DNA from: Lentilitoribacter sp039986595
Lineage (GTDB): Bacteria > Pseudomonadota > Alphaproteobacteria > Rhizobiales > Rhizobiaceae
Direction of reading: 5' to 3'
Assembly (NCBI GenBank): GCA_039986595.1
Contig: JBDWQJ010000011.1
Location: 186,001-250,000 of the forward strand
DNA length: 64,000 nt
The translations under genes were made by a program, and so were the position numbers. The notes beneath the pieces are model-generated. The model searched no databases, was not told the origin of the DNA, and was given only the letters and a program-made list of their open reading frames with translations. The stretch's first letter is position 1. Each line of letters opens with the position of its first letter. Of the stretch, positions 17,043-24,734 are shown in pieces.

Positions 17043-18212
17043 CTAACGGGTAGACATCCACCTGATAAACCCGTTCGCAGCCAAGATCACGGCAGATAGT
17101 ACAGCAAAAAGTGTCGCGATGAAAATCACGGTTTGAAAATCAAAAACTTGCGCAATTGCACCCGTTGCCGGTCCCGCTACGATAAGCGTCAGCATCATTG
17201 TGTTCCAATATAGCGCATTGCCATAGGCTGGACGATCGGTTGATAACGATTGCACAAAGCTGATTGCAAGCGTGGAAAATAGACCAAAATAAAAGCCTTC
17301 CAGCGCCGCACCAATATACATATGAGCAAGAGAGGCTGTTGTTCCGATCACCAAGATGGCAACAATTGCCAGTAGCGCTGTACCAAACAATGACATTCGT
17401 AGTCCAAAACGATTGATCAAGAATGGTGTGGAGAAGATCGCAAACAACTCAATGAATGTTTTAACCGTAAAAGCTGTCCCAGGAGCAAATCCGGGCAAGC
17501 CAACTTCCTGAACGAAAAAGATAGGTATGGCGGAAAAAGTCAGGGAATGCGCCAGCGCTAAACAAAAGACAAATATTACCGCGATCTGTAACTCTAAATT
17601 ACGAGATTTACCTTGCACATCATCGCTATTTTTTGCCTTTGGTTCAGTTAAAGCGTCTCGCGGTGCTGCAAACCACCAAACCGCCAACCATAATAGCCCC
17701 GCAACAATAGCCATCTGAAAAACCATTGCATGACTATAAAGATCAGCAATCGTGAAACTAAGCGCCGGGCCGATCATCCATGATGTGGATGTCGTTGCGC
17801 GCATATAGGCATTAAACGTGCTGCGCTTAATGGCATACCGATCAGCAACAATTCCGCCTATTGAGAACTTTGTCGACATCGCACTTGAACCAATACCGAA
17901 ACCTATTGCGCCGAAAATAACCGTAATTAAAAACCCAAACGAGAATGAAATGGTGACAGCTGCAATGAAAAAGCTCGATGCTGCTAGCCCTATCATGAAA
18001 AACGGATTAGCACCTTCGTCCATCTTTGCGGCTAACATTCGATTGGCAATGATAACGACAAAAGCAAAACACCCCATGTAAACACTGATGCTCCAGGGCG
18101 CTTTGTCTAAGCCGTCCACTAAATAAAAACCCATAAAAGACACAGCCATGGAATTGCACACCGTGCCAATGAACAACAGAAATAAAAATGGAACATAGCC
18201 AAAGCTTGCCAT
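17043..18212 (-). CDS. Major facilitator superfamily transporter
   Basis: The 389-residue inner-membrane protein has about twelve hydrophobic segments with the usual central cytoplasmic loop (residues about 195-212, charged). There is no diagnostic signature for substrate. It is convergent with the S24 repressor (5 bases between stops) and divergent from a LysR gene at 18316, which probably controls it. Confidence 0.9.
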   Translation of the reverse strand: MASFGYVPFLFLLFIGTVCNSMAVSFMGFYLVDGLDKAPWSISVYMGCFAFVVIIANRMLAAKMDEGANPFFMIGLAASSFFIAAVTISFSFGFLITVIFGAIGFGIGSSAMSTKFSIGGIVADRYAIKRSTFNAYMRATTSTSWMIGPALSFTIADLYSHAMVFQMAIVAGLLWLAVWWFAAPRDALTEPKAKNSDDVQGKSRNLELQIAVIFVFCLALAHSLTFSAIPIFFVQEVGLPGFAPGTAFTVKTFIELFAIFSTPFLINRFGLRMSLFGTALLAIVAILVIGTTASLAHMYIGAALEGFYFGLFSTLAISFVQSLSTDRPAYGNALYWNTMMLTLIVAGPATGAIAQVFDFQTVIFIATLFAVLSAVILAANGFIRWMSTR

Positions 18213-18315
18213 TATCGACCTCGTTTATATTGGAAAAGGTTAGGATTACGAAATTAAGCCTATCGCATTGAGACACACTTGCACAATGAAACGATTTGAA
18301 AGTATCATTTCATAT

Positions 18316-19146
18316 ATGAATGAAAAAAACATCGATTTAAAACAGATCAACTGGGATGATTTACGTGCATTTTTAGCGATTGCGCGGGCTGGAGGGCTTG
18401 CGGCGGCGGCAAAAGACATCGGATCGAGCGCACCGACTTTAGGGCGAAAAATGCTGGCGCTTGAGCGAGCTATGGACCAAGAGCTGTTTATCCGTCGCAC
18501 CCATGGCTATGATTTAACGGATACTGGGCGCGCCCTAATGCAAAATTTAGAGGGCGTTTCTGATCAGATCGGGCGCCTGACAGCGCGGCAGGATAACGAT
18601 GCTCTTCCGCTGGTCAAAATATCAGCTGGCACGTGGACATCGCATGCATTGGCGCGTAATTGGCAAAACATCGTGGGTACACCGCCTGATGTAAGGATAC
18701 GTTTTGTGTCAACAGAAACATATCTGAGCCTTTCAAGACGGGAAATTTCAATTGCCATTCGCAACCGTCGCCCAACGGAAACTGGCTTGGCTGCACATAA
18801 GTTAGCGGGTAACGAATTTGCAATTTATGCCACATCCAACGCGCCAGATGACTGGATCATTCATACCGTTGAAACCCCATCATCCACCTGGGCTAAAGAA
18901 CGTGCAAATTCAGGGTTCTTTCACGAAGTTAACAACCCCAGGCTCGCGCTTGATCTTGCTCTTGCAGGCGCAGGACAACTCATATTACCCACCTTTATCG
19001 GAGATCAAGAAAGGACGCTACAACGCCGCTCTGACGCGATTGAAGAACTATCCCATGATGCATGGCTGGTCTTTCATGATGACGATCGAAATCTACCAGA
19101 AATACGCCGGGTGATTGATAGAATTTACAGCCTTCGAAAACGTTAG
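18316..19146 (+). CDS. LysR-family transcriptional regulator
   Basis: The protein has a LysR helix-turn-helix (INWDDLRAFLAIARAGGLAAAA, read in two parts, then GSSAPTLGRKMLALE) and a shortened effector domain; it is about 276 residues from ATG 18316. This start gives the spacing normal for the family before the DNA-binding helices; upstream starts at 18286 and 18268 are possible. It is divergent from the MFS gene and convergent with the hydrolase gene at 19153. Confidence 0.88.
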   Translation: MNEKNIDLKQINWDDLRAFLAIARAGGLAAAAKDIGSSAPTLGRKMLALERAMDQELFIRRTHGYDLTDTGRALMQNLEGVSDQIGRLTARQDNDALPLVKISAGTWTSHALARNWQNIVGTPPDVRIRFVSTETYLSLSRREISIAIRNRRPTETGLAAHKLAGNEFAIYATSNAPDDWIIHTVETPSSTWAKERANSGFFHEVNNPRLALDLALAGAGQLILPTFIGDQERTLQRRSDAIEELSHDAWLVFHDDDRNLPEIRRVIDRIYSLRKR

Positions 19147-19152
19147 CTCTTC

Positions 19153-19980
19153 TTAATCTGCAATAAACTTTAACACAGCGCTGACAATTGCATCAGGGCA
19201 ATCCTCTTGCACCAAATGTCCTGCGTTTGCGATTGGTACGAGATCTCTATCCGAAATAGTATTAGCTAAGCGCTGCCCGATAGCGATTGGGATCCACTCA
19301 TCGTTCTCTCCCCAAAGCACATTGACGGGGCAATCCATACGATCATAAAGATGTTCCACTTCATCTGTGTAACACTGATCCATCTGTGCAATTTGGCGAT
19401 AAAATGCAGCTTGACCGATATCTCCCAACCATGGTTTGCAATAAATTTGCATAGCCTCATCCGAGAGTTTTTTATGCGCCGCTGTTTGCAAATAAGCTTC
19501 CAACATGGCGCGATGCATATAGTCTGGCATTTTGGCAAACGCCTCTTCATGCTTGCACACATGTTGCACCAACGAAGAGCCCCACGGTGCCAGTGCAACT
19601 GCATCAAAAATTGTCAGAGACTTATAGCGCAAACCATTGACGTAGTAACTGCGCAAAGCCGTTGCCCCACCAAAATCATGTGCGAGAACATCTGGCCGAT
19701 CAAGCTGCCATTCTTTAAATAAATGCGCCAAAACATCATTTTGCGTAGCCAATGATACGTCCTGATCTTGTCGCATTTCTGATTGTCCATAGCCTGCCAG
19801 ATCGAAGAAATAGACTGTTCTATGATCGGCAAAATGCGGAATAATTCGACGCCACACCTGAGATGAAAACGGGGTTCCATGAATTGCAACAAGTACAGGC
19901 CCTTCACCCAATTTACCCCATTTGATCGCGCTACCATTGATGACCGAAGTGTAATCTAATTCTAGCATTAGAATATCCAT
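19153..19980 (-). CDS. Alpha/beta hydrolase with Asp nucleophile (haloalkane dehalogenase / epoxide hydrolase-like)
   Basis: The 275-residue cytoplasmic protein has the oxyanion motif HGTP (34-37) and a nucleophile elbow AHDFGG with Asp102 instead of Ser, as in dehalogenases and epoxide hydrolases. The C-terminal WGENDEWIP and AGHLVQ supply the acid and His. Which of the two reactions it performs cannot be read from the sequence. It faces an ArsR gene across a 24-base gap holding a perfect palindrome. Confidence 0.87.
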   Translation of the reverse strand: MDILMLELDYTSVINGSAIKWGKLGEGPVLVAIHGTPFSSQVWRRIIPHFADHRTVYFFDLAGYGQSEMRQDQDVSLATQNDVLAHLFKEWQLDRPDVLAHDFGGATALRSYYVNGLRYKSLTIFDAVALAPWGSSLVQHVCKHEEAFAKMPDYMHRAMLEAYLQTAAHKKLSDEAMQIYCKPWLGDIGQAAFYRQIAQMDQCYTDEVEHLYDRMDCPVNVLWGENDEWIPIAIGQRLANTISDRDLVPIANAGHLVQEDCPDAIVSAVLKFIAD

Positions 19981-19985
19981 ATTTA

Positions 19986-19999
19986 CATTTAGCTAAATG
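19986..19999. promoter_or_regulatory. 14-base perfect palindrome, candidate ArsR operator
   Basis: CATTTAGCTAAATG fills most of the 24 bases between the divergent hydrolase and ArsR genes, so one repressor dimer could block both. Confidence 0.6.
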
Positions 20000-20004
20000 A
20001 CTAT

Positions 20005-20337
20005 ATGATGAATTTTATGGATAGATCAATACAAATTAGAGCGATGGCCAGTGCCCCACGGATCAAGGTTTTAAAATTGTTGTTAGAACCTGACGTGCAT
20101 TTCGGCCATCAATGGTCGGCAGACGCGAAAGAGTTTGGAGTTTGTATGACGCTTATCGCTGAGGCCTTGGATGTCGCACAACCAACTGCGAGCCGCCATA
20201 TTGATATTTTAAAACAAGCGGGATTTATTACCACCAAACGTCATATGAAATGGTCCTATTGCCAGCGCGATGAAGCTGCAATTGCTGAATATCTTGATTG
20301 GTTGAAAATGGAAATTAACAGTACGGAACGAGCGTAA
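20005..20337 (+). CDS. ArsR-family helix-turn-helix regulator
   Basis: This 110-residue winged-helix protein begins near MDRSIQIRAMASAPRIKVLK and has the recognition region AEALDVAQPTASRHIDILKQAGF. No metal-binding ELCVCDL motif is present, so it probably senses something other than metals or uses other residues. Several Met codons (20005, 20008, 20017) could be the start; the operator lies only a few bases upstream. It probably represses itself and the facing hydrolase. Confidence 0.87.
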   Translation: MMNFMDRSIQIRAMASAPRIKVLKLLLEPDVHFGHQWSADAKEFGVCMTLIAEALDVAQPTASRHIDILKQAGFITTKRHMKWSYCQRDEAAIAEYLDWLKMEINSTERA

Positions 20338-20349
20338 GTCTTTTTATAT

Positions 20350-21204
20350 TTATGTCCTTGGCCGCAGCGCATATTGACCGATAATTACACTAGTAAACAC
20401 AATCAGCATGCCCAATAATTGCATCATATTTAGCGTCTCAGATAAGATAAACCAACCTAAAATGGCAGCACTTAGTGGACTAAATAATCCCAATATAGAA
20501 ACTGCTGTCGGCTGTAGTAATTTGATGCCACGCAACCAGATGACATAAGTTAGTCCTGCACCAATTAACCCAAGATACCCAAGTCCGAACATATTAGTCA
20601 TAGAAATTTCAGACCATGGTGTGGGTGCGAAAAAAGCAAATGGTATCAAAAGAATACCCCCGGCAGTGAGTTGCCATGATGTATAGGTCAGCGCAGACAC
20701 GGGTGGTTGCCATTTGCGGCTTAATACTGTGCCAAATGCCATGGAAGCAGAACCTGCAATTCCCGCTAACACCCCCAAACCATCGAGTTGAGCATCTGGC
20801 GTTAACACAATGAGTGCAACACCGAATGCACCTGCAGCTATGGCAATAATCGAAATCGGCTTGATGGCAGTGTTTAATATTCCGCGCGCTGCGAAAACCA
20901 CGATAAAGGGTTGCAAAGCACCCATAACAGCGGCCACCCCGCCTGGTAGCCGATAAGCGGTGAAAAACAACAATGACCAAAATATCGAAAAATTTAGCGC
21001 GCCAAGTACAAACATTTTTCCGATCCAATGCCCATGCGGCAATTGCCGAACTAGACAAAGCAAAAACAAGCCAGCTGGTAATGCGCGCAGCAATGAAATC
21101 GTAACGGGATCAAGATTGGGCAGAAATTGTGTGGTTATAATATAGCTGCTGCCCCAAATGATGGGCGCAAAGGCCGTTAGCGCAATGTCAAAACTTCTAA
21201 ACAT
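20350..21204 (-). CDS. EamA-type (DMT superfamily) permease
   Basis: The roughly 284-residue membrane protein has ten hydrophobic segments in two EamA repeats (AFAPIIWGSSYIITT at the start and LSAAILGWFILSETLNMMQLLG near the end). ATG 21204 is preferred over a TTG at 21216, which would touch the operator. It is divergent from a MarR gene across two identical palindromes, so it is probably an efflux pump induced when MarR binds its ligand. Confidence 0.9.
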   Translation of the reverse strand: MFRSFDIALTAFAPIIWGSSYIITTQFLPNLDPVTISLLRALPAGLFLLCLVRQLPHGHWIGKMFVLGALNFSIFWSLLFFTAYRLPGGVAAVMGALQPFIVVFAARGILNTAIKPISIIAIAAGAFGVALIVLTPDAQLDGLGVLAGIAGSASMAFGTVLSRKWQPPVSALTYTSWQLTAGGILLIPFAFFAPTPWSEISMTNMFGLGYLGLIGAGLTYVIWLRGIKLLQPTAVSILGLFSPLSAAILGWFILSETLNMMQLLGMLIVFTSVIIGQYALRPRT

Positions 21205-21218
21205 GAGACTATCCAATT

Positions 21219-21262
21219 TATCTTGACATCAAGATATATATTTTTATCTTGACGTCAAGATA
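21219..21262. promoter_or_regulatory. Two 18-base MarR-type palindromes
   Basis: TATCTTGA-CA-TCAAGATA (21219-21236) and TATCTTGA-CG-TCAAGATA (21245-21262) have identical arms, with centres 26 bases apart, in the 81-base gap between the EamA and MarR genes. They are strong candidate sites for the adjacent MarR. Confidence 0.8.
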
Positions 21263-21285
21263 AATAATTTAGTAAAGCTACTCTT

Positions 21286-21780
21286 ATGTTTGATATGAAT
21301 GAAATAAGAGCCCAGTGGGCAAAGCAACGACCAGATATCGACACCGAGCCAATGGCATTGATTGGCCGCTTCATTCGGTTAACGGCTCACTTATCCGCTG
21401 AAATGACCAAAACGTTTGCCAAGCACGGGTTAAATGCTGCAAGCTTTGATGTGCTGGCAACACTGCTGCGATCTGGGGAACCCCATGCGCTTTCCCCCAA
21501 TGACCTTTTGGCAACGATGATGGTGACGTCTGGCACAATGACTAACCGGATCGATCAGTTAGAAAAAGATGGGTTGGTTGCGCGCGTTCAAAACCCAAAC
21601 GACAAGCGTAGTGTTTTGGTTCAGCTTACAAACATTGGGCGGGAAAAGATTGATTGTGCGGTGACAGACCATGTCGACACTCAAAAACGCTTGATTGAAG
21701 ATTTCCCGGAAGATGCTCGCGAAAGCTTGAATGAGTTATTACAAAATTATCTAAACGAGATTGATAAAGCTAGAGATTGA
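21286..21780 (+). CDS. MarR-family transcriptional regulator
   Basis: The 164-residue protein has a central winged helix (LSPNDLLATMMVTSGTMTNRI, read as two helices, then LEKDGLVARVQNPNDKRSVLVQLT), the DxR wing typical of MarR, and terminal dimerisation helices. It faces the EamA permease across two identical palindromes, which points to repression of both genes. It is convergent with the histidine phosphatase gene. Confidence 0.93.
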   Translation: MFDMNEIRAQWAKQRPDIDTEPMALIGRFIRLTAHLSAEMTKTFAKHGLNAASFDVLATLLRSGEPHALSPNDLLATMMVTSGTMTNRIDQLEKDGLVARVQNPNDKRSVLVQLTNIGREKIDCAVTDHVDTQKRLIEDFPEDARESLNELLQNYLNEIDKARD

Positions 21781-21787
21781 AGCACGG

Positions 21788-22351
21788 TTAGATCCGTAAC
21801 ATCTCTATGCCCACCCACTGATCACCGTCGCGCGCGAGGCGAAATCCTTCGCAATAATCAAACACCTGTCCCCAGCTTTGATGTTCTTCATTGGGGAGCG
21901 CACCAATGGCCATCAGCTCAATCACGCCACCATGGGACACGCCCAATAATGTTTGACCATCCTCAATCTGCTCAATATGCAACGCCAAGACATCAGCTTG
22001 TTGCTTTGCATATTTCAAGACACTTTTATGCTTATTTGCCGCTTGGCTTATGGCACCAAAATCTTTCGGCCATTTGCTCTTTTTATAAATCTTTTCAGGG
22101 AAATAGCCCAAGCTTTTGCTAAAAATATCGACTTCAAATCCGAAACATATTGCGGTTTCGATTGCACGCGGCTTTTTGGACGTAATCACACCATGAAAAG
22201 GGACACTGTTTTTGGCGCGCATCTCATCCCCGAGCTTTCTAGCAAGATCAATACCCGCCTGACTGAGATGCTTGCGAGGTTTCTTTGTACCAGATCTACA
22301 ATTTTCATATTTCCGCCGCATGGTGTGACGACGCATCTCAAAATATTTCAT
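21788..22351 (-). CDS. Histidine phosphatase family protein
   Basis: The protein (187 residues from ATG 22351) shows a phosphohistidine motif in MRRHTMR close to the N-terminus, the LSQAGIDLARKLG helix, TSKKPRAIETA and the second-His motif GVSHGGVIE. It is longer than minimal SixA proteins and shorter than most phosphoglycerate mutases. The substrate is unknown. GGGG upstream of the Met at 22351 supports that start. Its promoter must lie in the gap that also holds the two RNA candidates. Confidence 0.75.
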   Translation of the reverse strand: MKYFEMRRHTMRRKYENCRSGTKKPRKHLSQAGIDLARKLGDEMRAKNSVPFHGVITSKKPRAIETAICFGFEVDIFSKSLGYFPEKIYKKSKWPKDFGAISQAANKHKSVLKYAKQQADVLALHIEQIEDGQTLLGVSHGGVIELMAIGALPNEEHQSWGQVFDYCEGFRLARDGDQWVGIEMLRI

Positions 22352-22476
22352 TATCATCCCCGATTAGCCTGAACTATAATGATAATTATGGAATAAGTTA
22401 GATTTATCAGCAAGCTTAATACAAATTCAGCGTTAATCGACGGCGCTTTATGTAGATTTGAAGAAATTGCAATCGA

Positions 22477-22518
22477 TTGACATAGATCAATTTATGGATC
22501 GGAAAACATATCTATAAA
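22477..22518 (+). promoter_or_regulatory. FNR/FixK-type box and -10 element upstream of RNA candidate 1
   Basis: TTGACATAGATCAA (22477-22490) matches the TTGAT-N4-ATCAA consensus with one change. Its centre lies 41.5 bases before a start near 22525, and TATAAA at 22513-22518 serves as -10. This is the geometry of a class II FNR-activated promoter. Confidence 0.6.
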
Positions 22519-22524
22519 TAATTA

Positions 22525-22641
22525 CAGAGTTACGGAGCGAATATACCCTCCCCGGCCTTTCCCCAATGAGGTCGACCGCAAGGCGGCTCCGTCCTCTCCT
22601 ATCATAAAGGCTTCAAGTTATCTAAACTTGAAGCTCTTTTT
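22525..22641 (+). ncRNA. Candidate FNR-controlled small RNA 1
   Basis: A transcript of about 117 bases is predicted. An outer stem (ACGGAGC 22532-22538 with GCTCCGT 22586-22592) encloses a hairpin 22553-22574 with loop TTCCCCAATG and a second hairpin CCGC-AAG-GCGG (22576-22586). Unpaired CCCTCCCC (22546-22553) and CCTCTCCT (22593-22600) resemble anti-Shine-Dalgarno seeds, and an intrinsic terminator closes the unit. There is no ORF. Size and architecture resemble trans-acting alphaproteobacterial sRNAs of the AbcR/cuckoo type; identity is not established. Confidence 0.55.
22610..22641 (+). terminator. Intrinsic terminator of RNA candidate 1
   Basis: GCTTCAAGTT and AACTTGAAGC form a perfect 10-base-pair stem with loop ATCTA, followed by TCTTTTT. 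Confidence 0.85.
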
Positions 22642-22687
22642 GGGGAGTTGACGTCACCGATAGTGGCACAAAAAATTGAACGGATAC

Positions 22688-22710
22688 GCAGTTTTTTTTA
22701 AAAAAACTGC
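22688..22710. repeat. GCAG-T8-A7-CTGC palindrome
   Basis: A near-perfect palindrome with a long T/A run lies between the two RNA candidates. It could be a bidirectional stop or a bent-DNA site upstream of the second FNR-type box. Function is unknown. Confidence 0.4.
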
Positions 22711-22728
22711 CAATAATTGTGCGCGCAA

Positions 22729-22769
22729 TTGATCTAGATCAATTTCATATATTTTTTAAACTCTAGTAT
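22729..22769 (+). promoter_or_regulatory. Perfect FNR/FixK-type box and -10 element upstream of RNA candidate 2
   Basis: TTGATCTAGATCAA (22729-22742) is a perfect TTGAT-N4-ATCAA palindrome. TAGTAT at 22764-22769 is 21 bases downstream, matching the layout of the first promoter, and predicts a start near 22776. Confidence 0.65.
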
Positions 22770-22774
22770 TGAGC

Positions 22775-22850
22775 TTGACGGAGCGTGGTCTCCCCCGAGG
22801 CCGGGCTTAGTCCGACTGCTAAGCCCAACACGTTCCGTCAACCTTTCTTA
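22775..22850 (+). ncRNA. Candidate FNR-controlled small RNA 2, related to RNA 1
   Basis: A 13-base-pair outer stem (TTGACGGAGCGTG 22775-22787 with CACGTTCCGTCAA 22829-22841, one G-U) holds two hairpins. The first is GTCTC-CCCC-GAGGC (22788-22801); the second is GGGCTTAG with CTAAGCCC (22803-22826). The ACGGAGCG start and the CTCCCC segment are shared with RNA 1, so the two look like siblings. The 3' end (CCTTTCTT) is only a weak terminator. Confidence 0.5.
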
Positions 22851-22863
22851 AGTTCGCCTTAGC

Positions 22864-23379
22864 TCATGCTTCAGTTGCTTTAAAGGTCAAAGCAGCGCCG
22901 TTTAAGCAGTGACGTAATCCAGTTGGCTCCGGTCCATCATCAAAAATGTGACCGAAATGTCCACCACATCGACGGCAATGCACCTCTGTACGGGTTGAGA
23001 AGAACGATTTGTCCTCTTTTGTGCGCACAGCATCATCAATATTGTCCCAAAAACTTGGCCATCCGGTTCCGCTTTTGTATTTAGTCTCCGATGAATAAAC
23101 TGGCAAATCACAGCCAGCGCAATGGAATGTACCAGCGCGATTTTCTTGGAGCAAAGGATGCGTAAACGAACGTTCGGTCGCCTCATGACGCAAAACTTTA
23201 TATTGCATATCATCTAAAATATTTGCCCATTCCGCATCCGGCTTTGAAATTTCATAGGCGAAATTCTCGCCTGCTTCTGGCGGCCATTCGTTTTTTGCGG
23301 CATTTGCAAAGCCAGATCGAGCTAGAAGTGCACCAGCGCCTAGGCCAGTTGTGATAGTCAAAAAAGTTCTGCGGTTCAT
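22864..23379 (-). CDS. msrB: Exported peptide-methionine (R)-S-oxide reductase MsrB
   Basis: The 171-residue protein begins with a twin-arginine signal (MNRRTFLTITTGLGAGALLA). The MsrB fold shows zinc-binding CAGC (87-90) and CRRC (135-138), the SGTGWPSFW motif (103-111) and the catalytic Cys158 in RHCLNGAAL. It reduces methionine-R-sulfoxide, here probably in the periplasm, pairing with the exported MsrA at 54354. The electron donor is not encoded nearby. It is convergent with RNA candidate 2. Confidence 0.95.
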   Translation of the reverse strand: MNRRTFLTITTGLGAGALLARSGFANAAKNEWPPEAGENFAYEISKPDAEWANILDDMQYKVLRHEATERSFTHPLLQENRAGTFHCAGCDLPVYSSETKYKSGTGWPSFWDNIDDAVRTKEDKSFFSTRTEVHCRRCGGHFGHIFDDGPEPTGLRHCLNGAALTFKATEA

Positions 23380-23600
23380 AATATTTCTCCTGTGGTCGTC
23401 GCGTCAATTAGTTTGTGGTTACTGATGTAACGAGAAAAATCGAAGTTTAGTTTCAATTGAGGAGTTTATCGCAGAAACCAAGATCAACTGATATTAAAGA
23501 AAGCGTGAGAGTATTGTGATGGAATTCATAACAACCTCGCTTAAGTCTTGATGGCGAAACAGACCTTCTATAAGTTCAACTCAACATTAAAGGGCCTTTC

Positions 23601-24536
23601 ATGACTGACATCATTCTTCACAATTATCCGCAATCTCCAGTCGCTGAAAAAGTTCGCGTTGCTTTGGGGATCAAAAAGCTACCTTGGTATTCGGTCGAAA
23701 TTCCGCGCTTAGCGCCAAAACCTAAATTAACGAAGTTAACCGGCGGATATCGAAGAACGCCTGTCATGCAAATTGGCGCAGATATCTATTGTGATACACA
23801 ATGTATTCTAAAGGAGCTTGAACGCCGATTTCCATCTCCGACATTTTTCCCAACAAAAGATCGTGGACTGATTTGGTCTTTAAGCCGTTGGACCGATGGT
23901 GCTCTATTTGATTTAGCCGTTAAAATCGTCTTGGGTTCTGCAGGAGAGAACCTTCCAGAAGACTTTGCAAAAGACCGTGGGCGCTTATATTTTGGCCCTG
24001 ATTGGGCGGAAGGCTTGAAAAAAGCCAATGCGGATTTACCACATCTTGCTGCGCAGATGAGAGCGCAAATGAAATGGCTTGATGAGGAACTATCAGATGG
24101 GCGAGACTTTTTACTAGGTGATGAACCCGGCGCCATCGATGCTCAATATTATTACATCGTATGGTTTTTAAATGGCCGTTGGGAACATGGACCGATGTTC
24201 TTGTCTGAATTTGAACACCTTCAAAACTGGATAACTAAGGTTCAAGCTTTGGGTCATGGCGAGATGAAAGAGCTTCCCCCTGAAGATGCGATACGCATAG
24301 CTGGTGAAACCGATCCTCAATCTCAAAACATCAGCGATCAAAATGACCCGCAAGGGTTAAAAGTGGGTGAACGACTTGTTATCTCGCCTGATTTGAACGG
24401 TGGAGAACAACCCGTTGAAGGCACTTTGGTTTATGCAGATCACGAACGCATCACCGTCCAACGCAGTGATGCTGATATAGGCGATGTTCATGTGCATTTT
24501 CCGCGCCTGGGTTACCGAGCAGATAGAACAAGCTAG
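23601..24536 (+). CDS. Glutathione S-transferase-like protein with extra C-terminal domain
   Basis: Residues 1-80 form a GST thioredoxin-like domain (HNYPQSPVAEKVRVAL, then GGYRRTPVMQIGADIYCDTQ), and about 100-230 is the helical GST domain. Residues about 245-311 are an added beta-rich segment (VGERLVISPDLNGG, YADHERITVQRSD, VHFPRLGYR) not found in ordinary 200-230-residue GSTs. The N-terminal Ser/Tyr activating residue cannot be fixed by eye. The gene stands alone between MsrB and the operator-controlled gene at 24735. Confidence 0.85.
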   Translation: MTDIILHNYPQSPVAEKVRVALGIKKLPWYSVEIPRLAPKPKLTKLTGGYRRTPVMQIGADIYCDTQCILKELERRFPSPTFFPTKDRGLIWSLSRWTDGALFDLAVKIVLGSAGENLPEDFAKDRGRLYFGPDWAEGLKKANADLPHLAAQMRAQMKWLDEELSDGRDFLLGDEPGAIDAQYYYIVWFLNGRWEHGPMFLSEFEHLQNWITKVQALGHGEMKELPPEDAIRIAGETDPQSQNISDQNDPQGLKVGERLVISPDLNGGEQPVEGTLVYADHERITVQRSDADIGDVHVHFPRLGYRADRTS

Positions 24537-24684
24537 CAAGTATTTCACGGTCCCGAGTGGTGTTACCGCACGGTAAGTTGTCGATATGGCGTCCATGATT
24601 GAAAAAGCGTTCTGGTGCACGCTATTTAAGACACTACATCCTGCGTTTTGATCGCGAGTTAAACGGCTCATAAACTGTTATTTG

Positions 24685-24713
24685 TTGACTATTATACGTT
24701 TTCGTATATTATA
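24685..24713 (+). promoter_or_regulatory. Promoter with ATACG-TTTT-CGTAT operator in its spacer
   Basis: TTGACT (24685-24690) and ATTATA (24708-24713) are 17 bases apart. The spacer contains the palindrome ATACG-N4-CGTAT (24694-24707), the same arms and spacing as ATACG-TTAA-CGTAT at 16213-16226 in the repressor's own control region. This suggests direct repression of the downstream gene by the S24 repressor at 16330. Confidence 0.6.
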
Positions 24714-24734
24714 TATACGTAATAGAAAAGCGGT

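Noticed and set aside
20609..21058. 149-codon minus-strand frame overlapping the EamA gene in another frame
   Set aside because: The EamA frame has ten clear membrane segments; the other frame is rich in Cys, Arg and His without pattern.
22376..22394. Fur-like box (ATAATGATAATTAT) upstream of the histidine phosphatase gene
   Set aside because: Only a partial match in AT-rich DNA, with no iron-related gene adjacent.
22775..22841. Integron attC-like site suggested by the long imperfect palindrome
   Set aside because: The conserved RYYYAAC / GTTRRRY core sites are absent, there is no gene-cassette layout or integrase, and the palindrome fits an RNA behind an FNR-type promoter better.
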